Source: an uncultured Aquincola sp.
GTDB taxonomy: Bacteria; Pseudomonadota; Gammaproteobacteria; Burkholderiales; Burkholderiaceae
Reading direction: 5' to 3'
DNA length: 38,392 nucleotides
Assembly (NCBI GenBank): GCA_937883885.1
Contig: CAKZXL010000565.1
Span: 1-38,392, forward strand
The notes beneath the pieces are model-generated. The model did not search any database and was not told the DNA's origin. It worked only from the letters and a program-made list of their open reading frames with translations. The stretch's first letter is position 1; every line of letters starts with the position of its first letter. This document shows, one piece after another, positions 24,820 to 34,870 of the stretch. Both the position numbers and the translations under genes were made by a program.

Positions 24820-26845
24820 CTCTGGCGACTGTGTCCTCGTCCCGCTGCTCCGACCCGGTGCCCGCATCCTGGCCGCCGGTTCGCGTGCGGGCCGCATCGG
24901 ACCGTTGCTGCGAGGTCCGCAGGCAGCGGGGAAGCCAGCCCGTCGTGGCCACGGCCTGCTCGGCACCTGCCGCCGCCCCTTCCTTCCTCAACCCGGCCAG
25001 CGGCGCGGCGGCGTTGGCACCCGCGGCCTCAGTCACCGCGGCCAGCGTCGTCGCCTTCGACACATGGTTGAAGTACGAGGCGGCACTGGCCTTCCACCAG
25101 CGCCGCATGTCGAGCCCGAGCGCCTGGGCCAGCGCGTCCGTGCTGTGGCGTTCGCGCTCGGTGCCATCGACCCCGGTGACGCTCGCGGCGACGAGGAAGG
25201 TCAGCAGTTCGACGACGGTGGTGCGCTCCTGTGCCAGCAGCCAGGGCAGCAACGCCGCGCCGTCAGTCGGCAGTTGCGCGGTCCATTCAATGCGCGTCTG
25301 CTCCATCAGCTTCCAGGCTTCGGCCTCGGCCATGTCTGCGGACTCGCGCCGCAGCCCTTCGTGCGTCTCGCTCGCGTTCACCGTCAGCGCGTCGTCGCCG
25401 CCACGGTAGCGGTGGAAGCCGTCCTTGAGCAGCTTCGCGGCCAGATGGGCCGTGAGCGCGGCCAGGGCCACGTCGGGCCGCAGCAGCAGTTCGGCCTGGA
25501 TCGCCGCGACGCGGTGCGCGGTCAGGCTGCGCATCAGCTTCTCGGAATGCACGGCGCGTGCGCCGCCCTTGGGCAGACTGACGAGCGCGGTGCTCGTGGT
25601 CGGTTCGCCGCTCGTGGCGTGCCTCGCGGCCTGCACGACCGCATCGCGATCCTCCGGCCGGACCAGCCCGCGCTTGACCTCCACCGTTCCCCGCGAACCC
25701 ACGAACACCACGCAGCCGGCCTGCGCCATCAGGTCCGCCGGAAACACCGCCAGCGCTTCGTCGATGGTGTTCAGTTCGGCTTGCAGCCGCTCGTCGTCGG
25801 CTTCCAGCGCGGCGTACTCGTTCTCGTCGCCATCGTCGTCGTCTGATAGCGCCTCCATGCGCGTGTGCAGCGCTTCCAGCTCGGCTTCGAGTTGTTCATG
25901 GCGCGCCGCCTCGTCGGCGGTCGGCGCGCGGCGGGCGCGGCGCACTTCGCCATGACGCACGTAGTCCTCGTAGACGTACCGAGCCCGCACATCGACCCAC
26001 TTCCAGCCTTCGTCGGCGACTTCGCGCGCCGGCTGCTGCAACCTGTCCACCGCCAGCCGTTCGAGCAGCGCGGCGTCCTGCAAGTAGGCCTTGCCGTCGT
26101 CGCTGAACAGGTCGCGCCGCAGCGGGCCGCCAGCGGCTTCGTAAGCGGCAACCTTCACGAAGATCGCCACGCCGTCGCGATCCGACTCGACCTCACCGCG
26201 TGTCAGCAGGCGCCGCAGTTGATCCGCATTGCGGTTCCATTCGGGCAACTGCTGCCACAGCTGCTCCTGCCGCGCCGGGTTGTCGATCGACGCCAGCACC
26301 ATCAGGCAATCCAGCCCGATCCCGCCTTCACGGAACAGCGTCAGCAGCGCGGGCGACACCGCCGCAAGCTTGAGGCGGCGCTTCACGACCTGCGGCGTGA
26401 CGCCGAAGGCCGCCGCCACGTCTTCGACCGACCGGCCACCGTCGATGAGCCGGGCGAAGGCCGCGAACTCGTCCGCCGGGTTCAAGGCCTCGCGCTCGAC
26501 GTTCTCGATCAGGCTGGCCATCAGCGCCTGCTCGGCCGGCACCGCCAGCACGGGCACCGGCTGGTTCTCAGCCCAGCGGCCCTGCTCCACGAGCAGCGAC
26601 ATCGCGCGCAAGCGCCGGCCGCCCGCACAGACCTCGTGCGCCCCACGCGCGCCGCGCACGACGATCAGGTTGTGCAGCAGGCCCGCGGCCTCGATGGACG
26701 CGGCCAGTTCGGCCAGCGGCAGCGGCGCCGCGGGGTTCTCGGGCCGCGCCTGGTACGTCGGCGACAACACGAGCTTGTTGAAAGGAACGAAGCTGCGAGG
26801 TGAAGCCGCGATCACGGCTTCCAGCTCCTGCTTGGAGAGTTTCAT
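24809..26845 (-). CDS. ParB-like partition protein (PRTRC ParB family)
   Basis: The 678-residue protein has an N-terminal ParB/Srx-type domain with the conserved boxes GGRRLRA (75-81) and ENVERE (114-119), and a helix-turn-helix (VEDVAAAFGVTPQVVKRRL, about 140-158). A very long C-terminal region follows, with an acidic coiled coil (around 330-380), much longer than chromosomal ParB. This size and order fit the ParB-related protein of PRTRC cassettes. AGGAG lies six bases before the ATG. The upstream leader (26846-26925) may form hairpins. Its likely partner is the ParM-like protein at 17479-18513, now separated by the integrase and mercury transposon. Confidence 0.85.
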   Translation of the reverse strand: MKLSKQELEAVIAASPRSFVPFNKLVLSPTYQARPENPAAPLPLAELAASIEAAGLLHNLIVVRGARGAHEVCAGGRRLRAMSLLVEQGRWAENQPVPVLAVPAEQALMASLIENVEREALNPADEFAAFARLIDGGRSVEDVAAAFGVTPQVVKRRLKLAAVSPALLTLFREGGIGLDCLMVLASIDNPARQEQLWQQLPEWNRNADQLRRLLTRGEVESDRDGVAIFVKVAAYEAAGGPLRRDLFSDDGKAYLQDAALLERLAVDRLQQPAREVADEGWKWVDVRARYVYEDYVRHGEVRRARRAPTADEAARHEQLEAELEALHTRMEALSDDDDGDENEYAALEADDERLQAELNTIDEALAVFPADLMAQAGCVVFVGSRGTVEVKRGLVRPEDRDAVVQAARHATSGEPTTSTALVSLPKGGARAVHSEKLMRSLTAHRVAAIQAELLLRPDVALAALTAHLAAKLLKDGFHRYRGGDDALTVNASETHEGLRRESADMAEAEAWKLMEQTRIEWTAQLPTDGAALLPWLLAQERTTVVELLTFLVAASVTGVDGTERERHSTDALAQALGLDMRRWWKASAASYFNHVSKATTLAAVTEAAGANAAAPLAGLRKEGAAAGAEQAVATTGWLPRCLRTSQQRSDAARTRTGGQDAGTGSEQRDEDTVARVTH

Positions 26846-26925
26846 GGGGGCTCCTGAATGAGGGCGGGCGCGACATCGGCCCGTGGATTCAGGTTCCCAT
26901 GAGGGAGGGTGCCATCAAGTGCGGG
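26846..26925 (-). promoter_or_regulatory. possible hairpin leader of the ParB-like gene
   Basis: On the minus strand GGGC (26879-26882) can pair with GCCC (26866-26869) around a GATGTC-containing loop, close to the second hairpin seen in the five plus-strand leaders. The first hairpin is weak. It is listed as a possible divergent member of that leader class. Confidence 0.3.
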
Positions 26926-27586
26926 GCGGCTGCATGGGCGGTAGACACCCCTGGTGCGCGTGCTGGATCGGGCCGATCCGTCCTGCCAGCGCCGGGTCCT
27001 GCAACGCCACCACCACAAGGTTGGCCGTCATCGACGCCATGCCATTGCCGTTCTGCAACACGCCGACGAGTTGCTGAGGCGTGCTGCCGGCCAGACTCTG
27101 CACCACGGGCCGGATGCCGCCGTGCACATACAAGTTCATCGGCTGCCATGTCGCCGCCTTGAAGGCACCCAGGGTCTGCGCGAGGAACGGCGGCGCGGTC
27201 TTCGCCAGCGTCTGCAACATCGCGTCGACGTTCGGCCCCAGCACGGGCTCGGCGAGCTGACCCGGGGCCATGGGCGAAGCGAAGCGGTCCAGCCACTCGT
27301 CGCTGGCGCCGTGATGGAGCCAGATCGCGCGCACTGTCGCCTCGAAGTGCAGGCGCACCAGGGCCAGCGCTGCGGTGTGCGTGCCGGCGCGAATCAGCAG
27401 GCGCTGCGCCAACCAGAACTCCACCGCGACGTCGCATAGCGCGAGGGTCAGCAGCGCTCGCCGTGATGGCGGGCGACGTGGATGGGCCAGCAGCGGGGCC
27501 AGGTCACCCTCGAAGCGCTCGCTCTGCTCGAGCATGTCCGCCAAGGCCTGGTCCGCGTTGACGGGTGGTGGCTGGTCCTGCGGCAT
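26915..27586 (-). CDS. DUF6988-like protein of unknown function
   Basis: The 223-residue protein resembles DUF6988-type proteins by its order of motifs: a helical N-terminus, ALVRLHFEATVRAIWLHHGA, MLQTLAKTAPP, WQPMNLYVHGGIRPVVQ, then NGNGMASMTANLVVVALQ. It appears all-helical and soluble; no catalytic motif is known to me. I chose the ATG at 27586, which opens MPQDQPPPVNADQAL, though its ribosome site is weak. It points the same way as the ParB-like gene, 70 bases away, and could share a transcript with it. Confidence 0.6.
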   Translation of the reverse strand: MPQDQPPPVNADQALADMLEQSERFEGDLAPLLAHPRRPPSRRALLTLALCDVAVEFWLAQRLLIRAGTHTAALALVRLHFEATVRAIWLHHGASDEWLDRFASPMAPGQLAEPVLGPNVDAMLQTLAKTAPPFLAQTLGAFKAATWQPMNLYVHGGIRPVVQSLAGSTPQQLVGVLQNGNGMASMTANLVVVALQDPALAGRIGPIQHAHQGCLPPMQPPRT

Positions 27587-27906
27587 GCCTGATTGTCGGG
27601 CGCCAGCCGCCACCGCGTGGCCCCTGCCAGATCGGGCCTTGGCAGTGGCGACTGGTTGAGACGCGATCTGACCAACATGCCTTCGCGCACAGTGCAAGGG
27701 CTACCTGCAGGCCTCGCGCCTGCTCAGCCCCGACTTGTGTCGGCGCCGCGGTCGATACCCGCCTTCCAAGCCCCTTCGTGCTCCGCCTGGAGCCCGATGC
27801 CCGCGGCACACCGACACCGCATCTGACTGATTGATCGCCGCCTCGCGCGGCACCAGAGCCACCCACCCATGCGTCCGCGCATCCGGTGGGCCATCCATCC
27901 ACCCTG

Positions 27907-27965
27907 ACGGGGAGCCATCTCCCCGCGGGGGCAGGTGCGTCTCCGTCGCCCCCACGGAGAACCCC
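27907..27965 (+). ncRNA. two-hairpin 5' leader (radC-motif-like) of the methyltransferase-helicase gene
   Basis: CGGGGA/TCCCCG closes a first hairpin (27908-27925) and GGGGGC/GCCCCC a second (27927-27953); the gene starts 12 bases later at 27966. The same order of two GC hairpins, then GGAG and ATG, recurs at 34871, 35180, 36379 and 37075. The radC RNA motif is known from 5' ends of DNA-related genes of mobile elements; assignment here is by resemblance. Confidence 0.6.
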
Positions 27966-30900
27966 ATGGCCCGCATTCCCGAGCCCTGTTCCTGGCTGCC
28001 CGGCTTCGAGCCGGAGCCTGCCGCGGCCTTCGCGCCGCCCTTGCCTCCCCTGCCTCCCGATCCGCCGCTCGATGACGAGCCGGGTGAGGAGGAACACGAG
28101 CCTCGCCCACTACAACCGTTGTGGCGGCCGAGCGAGCCACCGACGCCCAGCGCCTCGCGGCGCCCCTGGCCCCAACTGCCCGTCGGCGGGCTCGACATCC
28201 CGCGTGGCGCCGTCGCCAAGTTCGAGGCCAACCTGGCCGCGATCCAGACCCTGCGCGCGCTCGACGCGTCGGGCAGCGAGCCCGACGATGCCCAGCGCGG
28301 CACGCTGCTGCGCTACACCGGCTGGGGCGGCCTGCCTGCGAGTTTCAACCACGAAGGGACGGAGCCGGCCTGGTCGCGCCGCGCCGCGCAGCTGCGCGAC
28401 GCGCTTGACGCCAACGACCACAGCTCTGCGCTCGCGTCGGTGAACAACAGCCACTACACGCCGGTCGCGGTGATCGCGGCGATGTGGCAGGCGGTTCAAG
28501 GCTTTGGCTTCAACGGAGGCCGCGTGCTCGAACCAAGTGCCGGCATCGGCCACGTCCTCGGCGCGATGCCGGCGTCGCTGGCCGAACAGTGCTCGGTCAC
28601 CGCCATCGAGATCGACCGGCTGTCGGGTCGGATGCTGCGGGCGCTCTACGGCGCCAGCGGCGTGGACGTGCGCATCGGCGCGTTCGAGAAGACGCCGCTG
28701 GCCGACCACTGGTACGACCTGGCGATCGGCAACGTGCCATTCGGCGCCTACAAGGTGGCCGATTCGAGCAACCGGCCCTATGGCCGCTTCAGCATCCACA
28801 ACTACTTCCTCGGCCGTGCGCTCGATCTGCTGCGGCCCGGCGGGCTGGCCTGTTTCATCACCAGCAGCCACACGATGGATGCCTGGGACGACACAGTGCG
28901 GCGCTACCTCGCGTCGCAGGCGGTGCTGCTCTGTGCGATCCGCCTGCCACGCGGTGCCTTCGCCGAGATCGCGTCGACCGACGTGCAGGCCGACATCCTG
29001 TTTCTGCGCAAGCGGGGAGCAAGGCCAGAGGGCGAGGCCGACGAGCAGCCCTGGCTGGGCCTGAGCGTGGTGCCCGAGTCGCTGCGCGATCCGCGCTGCG
29101 GCGAACGCTACCTGCAGATCAACCAGTGGTACGCGGCGCAGCCCGAGTTCTGCATCGGCCGCATCCGCCAGGAGAGCAACGGCCACGAGCCGGTGCCGAC
29201 CGCGGTGTTCGACGGCGACCTGGCCGCAGAGCTGCCGCGGCGAGTCGACCTGCTGCCGCGCGGCGTGTACAGCGCCGCCGCACCGGAGGCAATGCCGGCC
29301 GAGCGCCGCGTATCAACCGCGGCCGGCGGAGCAAGGCCTGGGAGTCATCACCTCCACCACGGCCGCGTGCATCGCGTGGAAGACGGCGAGCTGGTGGACA
29401 TCCACGAGCGCCTGAACGCCACGCAGCGCGCCCGCGTTGCGGGCCTGTGTTCGATCCGCGACCACGCACGGGCCTTGCTCGATCTGCAGTTGGCAGACGC
29501 CGACGACAGCCGGCAGCGCCACGAGCGCGCCATGCTGAACGGCGGCTACGACCGCTACGTCGCGCGCTTCGGGTGCCTGTCGAACCGCGCGAACGCACTC
29601 GCGTTCCGGCGCGACCCAGACTATCCGTTGCTGCTGTCGCTGGAGCACTACGACGAGGAGACCGAGACCGCCACCAAGGCGGCACTGTTCAGCCGGCGGA
29701 CGCTGGCAAGGATCGTCGAGCCCGAAGCCGCGGCCGAACCCGAGGAGGCGCTTGCCGCCTCGGTGCAATGGCGCGGCCGGGTCGATCCGGCCTGGATGGG
29801 CCAGTTGCTGTCGGTGCCGCCACAAGCGGTGCTCGATGCCCTGGCCGAGCGCGGGTTGGTGTTTCTGGAGCCCGCGGACGGTCAGTGGAAGACCGCCGAC
29901 GACTACCTGTCCGGCGAGGTCAAGGCCAAGCTCAGGCAGGCGCTGGCCGCCGGCCCGGAGGCCGCGCGCAATGTGACCGCCTTGGAGCGCGTGCAACCCG
30001 AGGACCTGCCGCCGGCAGCCATCGAGCCGCGCCTCGGCGCGGTGTGGATACCCGCCGGCGACGTGGAAGACTTCATCCGGCAGGTGCTGGAGCAGAAGGA
30101 CTGCGAGATCAGCTACTCGGCGCAGGCCGGAGCCTGGTCGGTGCGTTACCCCGAGTGGAGCGCGCGCCAGAACGTCAAGGTGACGCAGGAGTTCGGCACC
30201 TCGCGGCTGAATGCGATCGAACTCGTGCAGTGCGCGCTGAACGTGCAGGTGCCGACGGTCCGCGACCCGGACCCCGAGAGCGACCGCATGATCGTCAACC
30301 CCGACGAGACATTGGCGGCGCGCGAGAAGTTGGCGCTGATCAAGGAGCGCTTCGCCGCCTGGGCCTTCGACGAAGCCGAGCGCCGCGAGCGGCTGTGCCG
30401 GACCTACAACGACCTGTTCAACGCCACGCGGCCGCGGCAGTTCGACGGTTCACACCTGAAGCTGCCGGGGTTCTCGCGCTGCTACGCGCTGCACCCGCAC
30501 CAGCGGGATGCCGTGTGGCGTGTCGTGCAGTCCGGCAACACCGGGCTGTTCCACGTCGTCGGCGCCGGCAAGACCGCGGTCTGCGCGATCGCCGGCATGG
30601 AGCTGCGGCGCCTCGGCTTCGCGGCCAAGCCCTGCCACGTGGTGCCGAACCACATGCTGGCGCAGTACACGGCCGAGTTCGTGCGGCTGTACCCCAATGC
30701 CGCCGTGCTGATGGCGGGCAAGGAAGACCTGGAGGGCGACCGCCGACGCGAGCTGGTGTCGCGCATCGCCACGGGTGACTGGGATGCGGTGGTCATCACG
30801 CACTCGAGCTTCGAGCGCATCCGGATGTCGCCGGCTTTCACACAATCCTTCATCAAGGAACTCATCATGGAAATCGAGATGGCAGTGCGCGCCGAGCGGC

Positions 30901-32942
30901 GCAACGACCGGGGCAACTGGATCGTCAAGCAGCTCGAAGCGATGAAGAAAAACTGGACCGTGCGACTGGAGAAGCTGCTGGCCGACGCGAAGAAGGACGA
31001 CCTGCTGAGCTGGGAACAGCTCGGCATCGACACGCTTTTCGTCGACGAGGCCCACCTGTTCAAGAACCTGTACCGGTTCACGAAGATGACGCGCGTCGCC
31101 GGCCTGCCGCTGGCGAACTCGGAGCGGGCCTTCGACCTGTTCCTGAAAACGCGCTACACGATGCGCCTGCACGGCGGCGCGCAGCGCGGGGTGGTCTTCG
31201 CCACTGCCACGCCGGTGGCCAACACGATGGCCGAGGTGCACACGATGATGCGCTACCTGCAGCCCCGAAGGCTGGAAGCGCTCGGCCTGCAGCAGTTCGA
31301 CGCCTGGGCGGCCACCTTCGGCGAGAGCGTCACGGCGCTCGAGATCGCGTCCGACGGCAGCGGCTACCGCATGAACACGCGCTTTGCGCGTTTCATCAAC
31401 GTGCCCGAGTTGATGGCGGTGTTCGGCGAAGTGGCCGACATCCGCACCGCGGAGATGCTGAAGCTGCCGGTGCCGGCGCTGCGCGGTGGCAAGCCGCGCA
31501 TCGTGGCCTGCCCGGCCAGCAGCGCGCTGCAAGCCTACGTGCGCACGCTGGTCGAGCGTGCGGAAGCGATCCGCATGGGCCGCGTTAAACCGCAGCAAGA
31601 CAACATGCTGGCGGTAACCACCGACGGCCGCAAGGCCGCGCTGGACTTCCGGCTGGTGGCGCCGAGCGCGCGTTTCGACGCGCAGGGCAAGGTGGCAGCG
31701 TGTGTGCGCGAGGTGCTGGCGGTGCGGCAACGTACCGAGGCCTTCCGCGGTACGCAGTTGGTGTTCTGCGACCTGTCGTCGCCGAAGGAAGGCAAGGCCT
31801 TCAGCGTCTACGATGACCTGAAGCAGCGCCTGGTCGAGGCCGGCGTGCCCGCAGCCGAGCTCGCGTTCGTGCACGACGCCGACACCGACGCGCAGAAGGC
31901 CGCGCTGTTCAAGTCTGTGCGCGAAGGCCGGGTGCGGGTGCTACTCGGATCGACCGCCAAGATGGGCATCGGCACCAACGTGCAGACCCGGCTGGCGGCG
32001 CTGCACCACCTGGACGCGCCGTGGCGGCCCTGCGACGTGGAACAGCGCGAAGGACGCATCCTGCGCCAGGGCAACGAGTGCGAGGACGTAGAGATCTTCC
32101 GCTACGTCACCGAAGGCAGCTTCGACAGCTACATGTGGCAGGCCCTGGAGACCAAGGCGCGTTTCATCGCGCAGGTGATGAGCGGCGACAAGGGGCTGCG
32201 TTCGATCGAAGACGTGGAATTGGCGGCGCTGTCGTATGCCGAAGTGAAGGCGCTGGCCTCGGGCAACCCGCTCGTGATCGAGAAGGCCGGCGTGGACGCC
32301 GAGGTGGCCAAGCTGTCGACGCTGTTCTCGGTGTGGCGTAACCAGCGCTACGCGAACGAGAGCGAGGTGGCGCGGTTGCCGATGCTGATCGAGTCGCTGC
32401 AGCACAAGCTCGTGTTGCTGGAGCAGGACTGCCAGCGTGCGGAGCCGGCCTCGGCCGGTGACATGCGCGTCGAACTGGCTGGCCAGGTGCTGGTCGGTGC
32501 TGAGGCGGTCGGCGAAGGCTTGCGGCAGATGGTGCGTGCGGCGAAGGCTGCGCAAGCCAGCGTCGAGCAGCGCGTCGGCCGGTTCGCCGGCTTCGACCTC
32601 GGACTGCGCGCCAGCCGGGGCGATACCGTTCCCGGCCTGTACCTGGAAGGGCATTGCCGGTACGACGCCGAGGTGTACCAGACGGCCCAGGGCCTAGCGG
32701 CGGCGCTGCTCGCGGCGCTGGCATCGGTGCCGAAGGAGCACGTTGCAGCGCGCCAGCAACTGGCCGTGCGCGGCAAGCGCCTGGCCGATCTGCGGATCGA
32801 GCTCGAACGGCCGTTCGAGCATGAGGATCGCCTGGCCGAACTCCTGGCCCGGCAGCGGCGCCTGCAGCGCCAACTCGACCTCGATAAGGACTCCGTGGGC
32901 GCCGGCCGCATGGACACCGAGGACACGAAGCTCGCCGCCTGA
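27966..32942 (+). CDS. giant DNA methyltransferase-helicase fusion protein
   Basis: The 1658-residue protein joins an N6-adenine-type methyltransferase domain (S-adenosylmethionine motif VLEPSAGIGHVLGAM near residue 187; catalytic-loop-like GNVPFG near 256, a variant of NPPF/Y) to an SF2/SNF2-like helicase. The helicase has GAGKTA (Walker A, near 866), VDEAHLFKN (motif II, near 1026), ATATPVANT (motif III) and REGRILRQG (motif VI, near 1361). A helical tail follows. The plan resembles phage P1 DarB-like and other mobile-element anti-restriction proteins that modify or protect incoming DNA; that role is inferred. The ATG at 27966 follows CGGAGA and a structured leader. A strong hairpin lies just past the stop. 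Confidence 0.88.
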   Translation: MARIPEPCSWLPGFEPEPAAAFAPPLPPLPPDPPLDDEPGEEEHEPRPLQPLWRPSEPPTPSASRRPWPQLPVGGLDIPRGAVAKFEANLAAIQTLRALDASGSEPDDAQRGTLLRYTGWGGLPASFNHEGTEPAWSRRAAQLRDALDANDHSSALASVNNSHYTPVAVIAAMWQAVQGFGFNGGRVLEPSAGIGHVLGAMPASLAEQCSVTAIEIDRLSGRMLRALYGASGVDVRIGAFEKTPLADHWYDLAIGNVPFGAYKVADSSNRPYGRFSIHNYFLGRALDLLRPGGLACFITSSHTMDAWDDTVRRYLASQAVLLCAIRLPRGAFAEIASTDVQADILFLRKRGARPEGEADEQPWLGLSVVPESLRDPRCGERYLQINQWYAAQPEFCIGRIRQESNGHEPVPTAVFDGDLAAELPRRVDLLPRGVYSAAAPEAMPAERRVSTAAGGARPGSHHLHHGRVHRVEDGELVDIHERLNATQRARVAGLCSIRDHARALLDLQLADADDSRQRHERAMLNGGYDRYVARFGCLSNRANALAFRRDPDYPLLLSLEHYDEETETATKAALFSRRTLARIVEPEAAAEPEEALAASVQWRGRVDPAWMGQLLSVPPQAVLDALAERGLVFLEPADGQWKTADDYLSGEVKAKLRQALAAGPEAARNVTALERVQPEDLPPAAIEPRLGAVWIPAGDVEDFIRQVLEQKDCEISYSAQAGAWSVRYPEWSARQNVKVTQEFGTSRLNAIELVQCALNVQVPTVRDPDPESDRMIVNPDETLAAREKLALIKERFAAWAFDEAERRERLCRTYNDLFNATRPRQFDGSHLKLPGFSRCYALHPHQRDAVWRVVQSGNTGLFHVVGAGKTAVCAIAGMELRRLGFAAKPCHVVPNHMLAQYTAEFVRLYPNAAVLMAGKEDLEGDRRRELVSRIATGDWDAVVITHSSFERIRMSPAFTQSFIKELIMEIEMAVRAERRNDRGNWIVKQLEAMKKNWTVRLEKLLADAKKDDLLSWEQLGIDTLFVDEAHLFKNLYRFTKMTRVAGLPLANSERAFDLFLKTRYTMRLHGGAQRGVVFATATPVANTMAEVHTMMRYLQPRRLEALGLQQFDAWAATFGESVTALEIASDGSGYRMNTRFARFINVPELMAVFGEVADIRTAEMLKLPVPALRGGKPRIVACPASSALQAYVRTLVERAEAIRMGRVKPQQDNMLAVTTDGRKAALDFRLVAPSARFDAQGKVAACVREVLAVRQRTEAFRGTQLVFCDLSSPKEGKAFSVYDDLKQRLVEAGVPAAELAFVHDADTDAQKAALFKSVREGRVRVLLGSTAKMGIGTNVQTRLAALHHLDAPWRPCDVEQREGRILRQGNECEDVEIFRYVTEGSFDSYMWQALETKARFIAQVMSGDKGLRSIEDVELAALSYAEVKALASGNPLVIEKAGVDAEVAKLSTLFSVWRNQRYANESEVARLPMLIESLQHKLVLLEQDCQRAEPASAGDMRVELAGQVLVGAEAVGEGLRQMVRAAKAAQASVEQRVGRFAGFDLGLRASRGDTVPGLYLEGHCRYDAEVYQTAQGLAAALLAALASVPKEHVAARQQLAVRGKRLADLRIELERPFEHEDRLAELLARQRRLQRQLDLDKDSVGAGRMDTEDTKLAA

Positions 32943-32955
32943 CAGCGGCCTGGGG

Positions 32956-32990
32956 CCCTCCCCGCGCGCGCGGGGAGGGGTTCCTTCTGC
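32956..32990 (+). terminator. rho-independent-like terminator
   Basis: CCCTCCCCGCG pairs with CGCGGGGAGGG, followed by GTTCCTTCTG, 14 bases after the methyltransferase-helicase stop. The stem is very stable; the T-rich tail is only moderate. Confidence 0.7.
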
Positions 32991-33072
32991 ATCATCAAGC
33001 CGGCTCGTCTCCGAATAGACAGCGACCTCACCAGCGCGTCGCGCGTCTTGCCTGCATCCCGTTCGGTGCTCT

Positions 33073-33612
33073 TTAGCGAGATAGGTGCCTCAAGTAGGGA
33101 TCGAGGTTCACGAACTTGGTCGCGATGTCCTTCAGTTCCCGTGACGCGTGGTTCCAGAACACGACGTGTACGGGGATGCCGCGCTTCTTGAGCTTCTCGA
33201 TGGCGGGTACGTAGTCGGCGTCACCGGAAACCAGCGTTATCTCGTCCGCCCCGATCTTCAGAATCTCGTAGGAGTCCTCGATCATCGTGGCAACAATGTC
33301 GGTATCGATCTTCTTCTCGTGGTTGGCCACGTTCCGGTCGTAAACGATGACCTCGAAGCCCATCCGTTCTGCGGCCTGCCATACCGAGTCATTCTGCGGA
33401 GGCCTGGAGCCAAACAGAGCCGCCTTCTTGACGTCGGCTCTATCACCACCAGCAAAGGCAAACAGCTTGCCGAAGTCAAGCTTCCAGTTGTAGTCGCAAA
33501 TCTTGTTCTGCACGGCGGACCACACGTCAGGTGCATGGCCTGCGGCGGCAGCAGCAACGTGCATTCCCTCGATCCAGACATTGGAGTTGTCTACGTAGAG
33601 CAGGTTGGCCAT
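33073..33612 (-). CDS. NYN-domain (PIN-like) nuclease
   Basis: The 179-residue protein is a single NYN/LabA-like domain: LLYVDNSNVWIEG at the N-terminus supplies the first Asp and Asn, KKIDTDIVATMIEDS the middle Asp residues, and TLVSGDADYVPAIEKLK the last Asp pair. Such proteins are metal-dependent RNases, and some act in defence or RNA turnover. GGAGG lies four bases before the ATG at 33612. The gene is convergent with the methyltransferase-helicase gene. The substrate is unknown. Confidence 0.85.
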   Translation of the reverse strand: MANLLYVDNSNVWIEGMHVAAAAAGHAPDVWSAVQNKICDYNWKLDFGKLFAFAGGDRADVKKAALFGSRPPQNDSVWQAAERMGFEVIVYDRNVANHEKKIDTDIVATMIEDSYEILKIGADEITLVSGDADYVPAIEKLKKRGIPVHVVFWNHASRELKDIATKFVNLDPYLRHLSR

Positions 33613-33789
33613 GGTTCCTCCGATTCCTCGCTTCTGAGCGAAGCGAGTCAGATCGATCCTATCCGTCTGAGCCGTGCAACCTGCAAGAAGAAGCGGCGAT
33701 TGGCACCAAGGTCAATCGCTGAAACCTACGCCGCGCTGTGTGCGGGTACTTCTGTCCAGCAGGCTCCATGGTGGTTTCGCCGCCTGCGG

Positions 33790-34374
33790 TCAAAGCTCTA
33801 CGGCCAGCAGCCCCTCGCGAACGGCACGCACCAGCAGTGCGCGGCGCGGCGAGCGCCGCAGTTCCATCGATACCTCCAACTGCACACCGGCCCCGGCGCG
33901 CCCCCGATTGCAGATGTTCGCGGGATCCGCACCATCCAGTCCGGCCGGCGCGTCCTCACAGGCCACGCCGAGGGTGCGCACCCGCTCAGCGATCGACTCC
34001 CGAAGGCCGGCGTTTCGCCCTCCGATCAGCACGATCTCGCCAGTGTGGCCGCAGCCATGCACGCTCACCACGTATCGGCAGTCCTTGAGCAGTTCCAGGC
34101 AACCAGGCTCGTCGAACAGATGGCTGGACAGGTGCAGCGCCGCAAAGTTGCCGGCCCTGAGCAGTCCCTCGAACAGATAGAGGTTGAAGTCCAGGCCCGC
34201 GATGTCGCGGGCGATGTCCGACGTGTGCGCCTCGATGCTGCCGCCGTGCGGCGCCACGATTGCCACCTCCGAACCGGGCCGTCGCAGTTGCACGATGCGG
34301 TAGTCACGTTCGTGCTCGTAGGCAGCCGCCAGGTCGGCGAAGGAACGAAAGTCTTTGGCGAGCTTGGTGACCAT
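33790..34374 (-). CDS. poly-gamma-glutamate hydrolase-like protein
   Basis: The 194-residue protein fits the phage-type poly-gamma-glutamate hydrolase family (DUF867): YEHERDYRIVQLRR, then VAIVAPHGGSIEAHTSDIA with the metal-binding His and Glu, and VVSVHGCGHTGEIVLIGGRN with later His residues. The family cleaves gamma-glutamyl capsules in phage and Bacillus relatives. I chose the ATG at 34374 by comparison with the family's usual start near MVTKLAKDFRSFADL. The frame is open upstream to 34659 and a longer form from 34449 is possible; no start has a good ribosome site. Confidence 0.72.
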   Translation of the reverse strand: MVTKLAKDFRSFADLAAAYEHERDYRIVQLRRPGSEVAIVAPHGGSIEAHTSDIARDIAGLDFNLYLFEGLLRAGNFAALHLSSHLFDEPGCLELLKDCRYVVSVHGCGHTGEIVLIGGRNAGLRESIAERVRTLGVACEDAPAGLDGADPANICNRGRAGAGVQLEVSMELRRSPRRALLVRAVREGLLAVEL

Positions 34375-34870
34375 CGAATCGATTGTCGCGGACGGGGTCG
34401 GGCCTCTTTCGCCACGCCAGATCCACGGCGACGGCGCGCTTTTGTACATGGCGGTTGCGGGCACCTGCGCCGGCAATCTTGCCTCGACAGTGCCTCCGGT
34501 CAACACTGTCCTTGCTACCTGTGGGCATCGAGCCTGCAAAGCCTTCACCGCAGCCTCGGCTGCGCTGAAGTCCAGCCCCGCTGGCGTCGCGGTCGTTACC
34601 CGCCTTCGAGTACCGGGCCCTGCCCGGTTCGGCTGCTTTTGGTGGCCCGTGTACGGCACCCGTCATCGTGCGGGTGCCATGAGGAGCGAAACCGGCGGCT
34701 TCGCCGATTTCACCAGCGCCGACGTGCGCTGCGCAAGCAGCGTCATGCCAGGCACCGAGCAAGGCCCCGATCGAAAGACCGCGGGCCTTCCTTTCATGGC
34801 GAACCACATCCCTATGGGGCCGTGGCTTGCCATCCAGTCGCTTCGACCCACCCGGGCCGAAGCATCCCAG
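34375..34870. other. no clear gene
   Basis: The minus-strand frame of the hydrolase stays open here and could be an N-terminal extension. Otherwise no ORF on either strand looks coding. The 42-residue gene and its leader begin at 34871. Confidence 0.4.

Noticed and set aside
30450..31874. 474-residue minus-strand ORF inside the methyltransferase-helicase
   Set aside because: It is antisense to conserved helicase motifs and has shadow-type composition.
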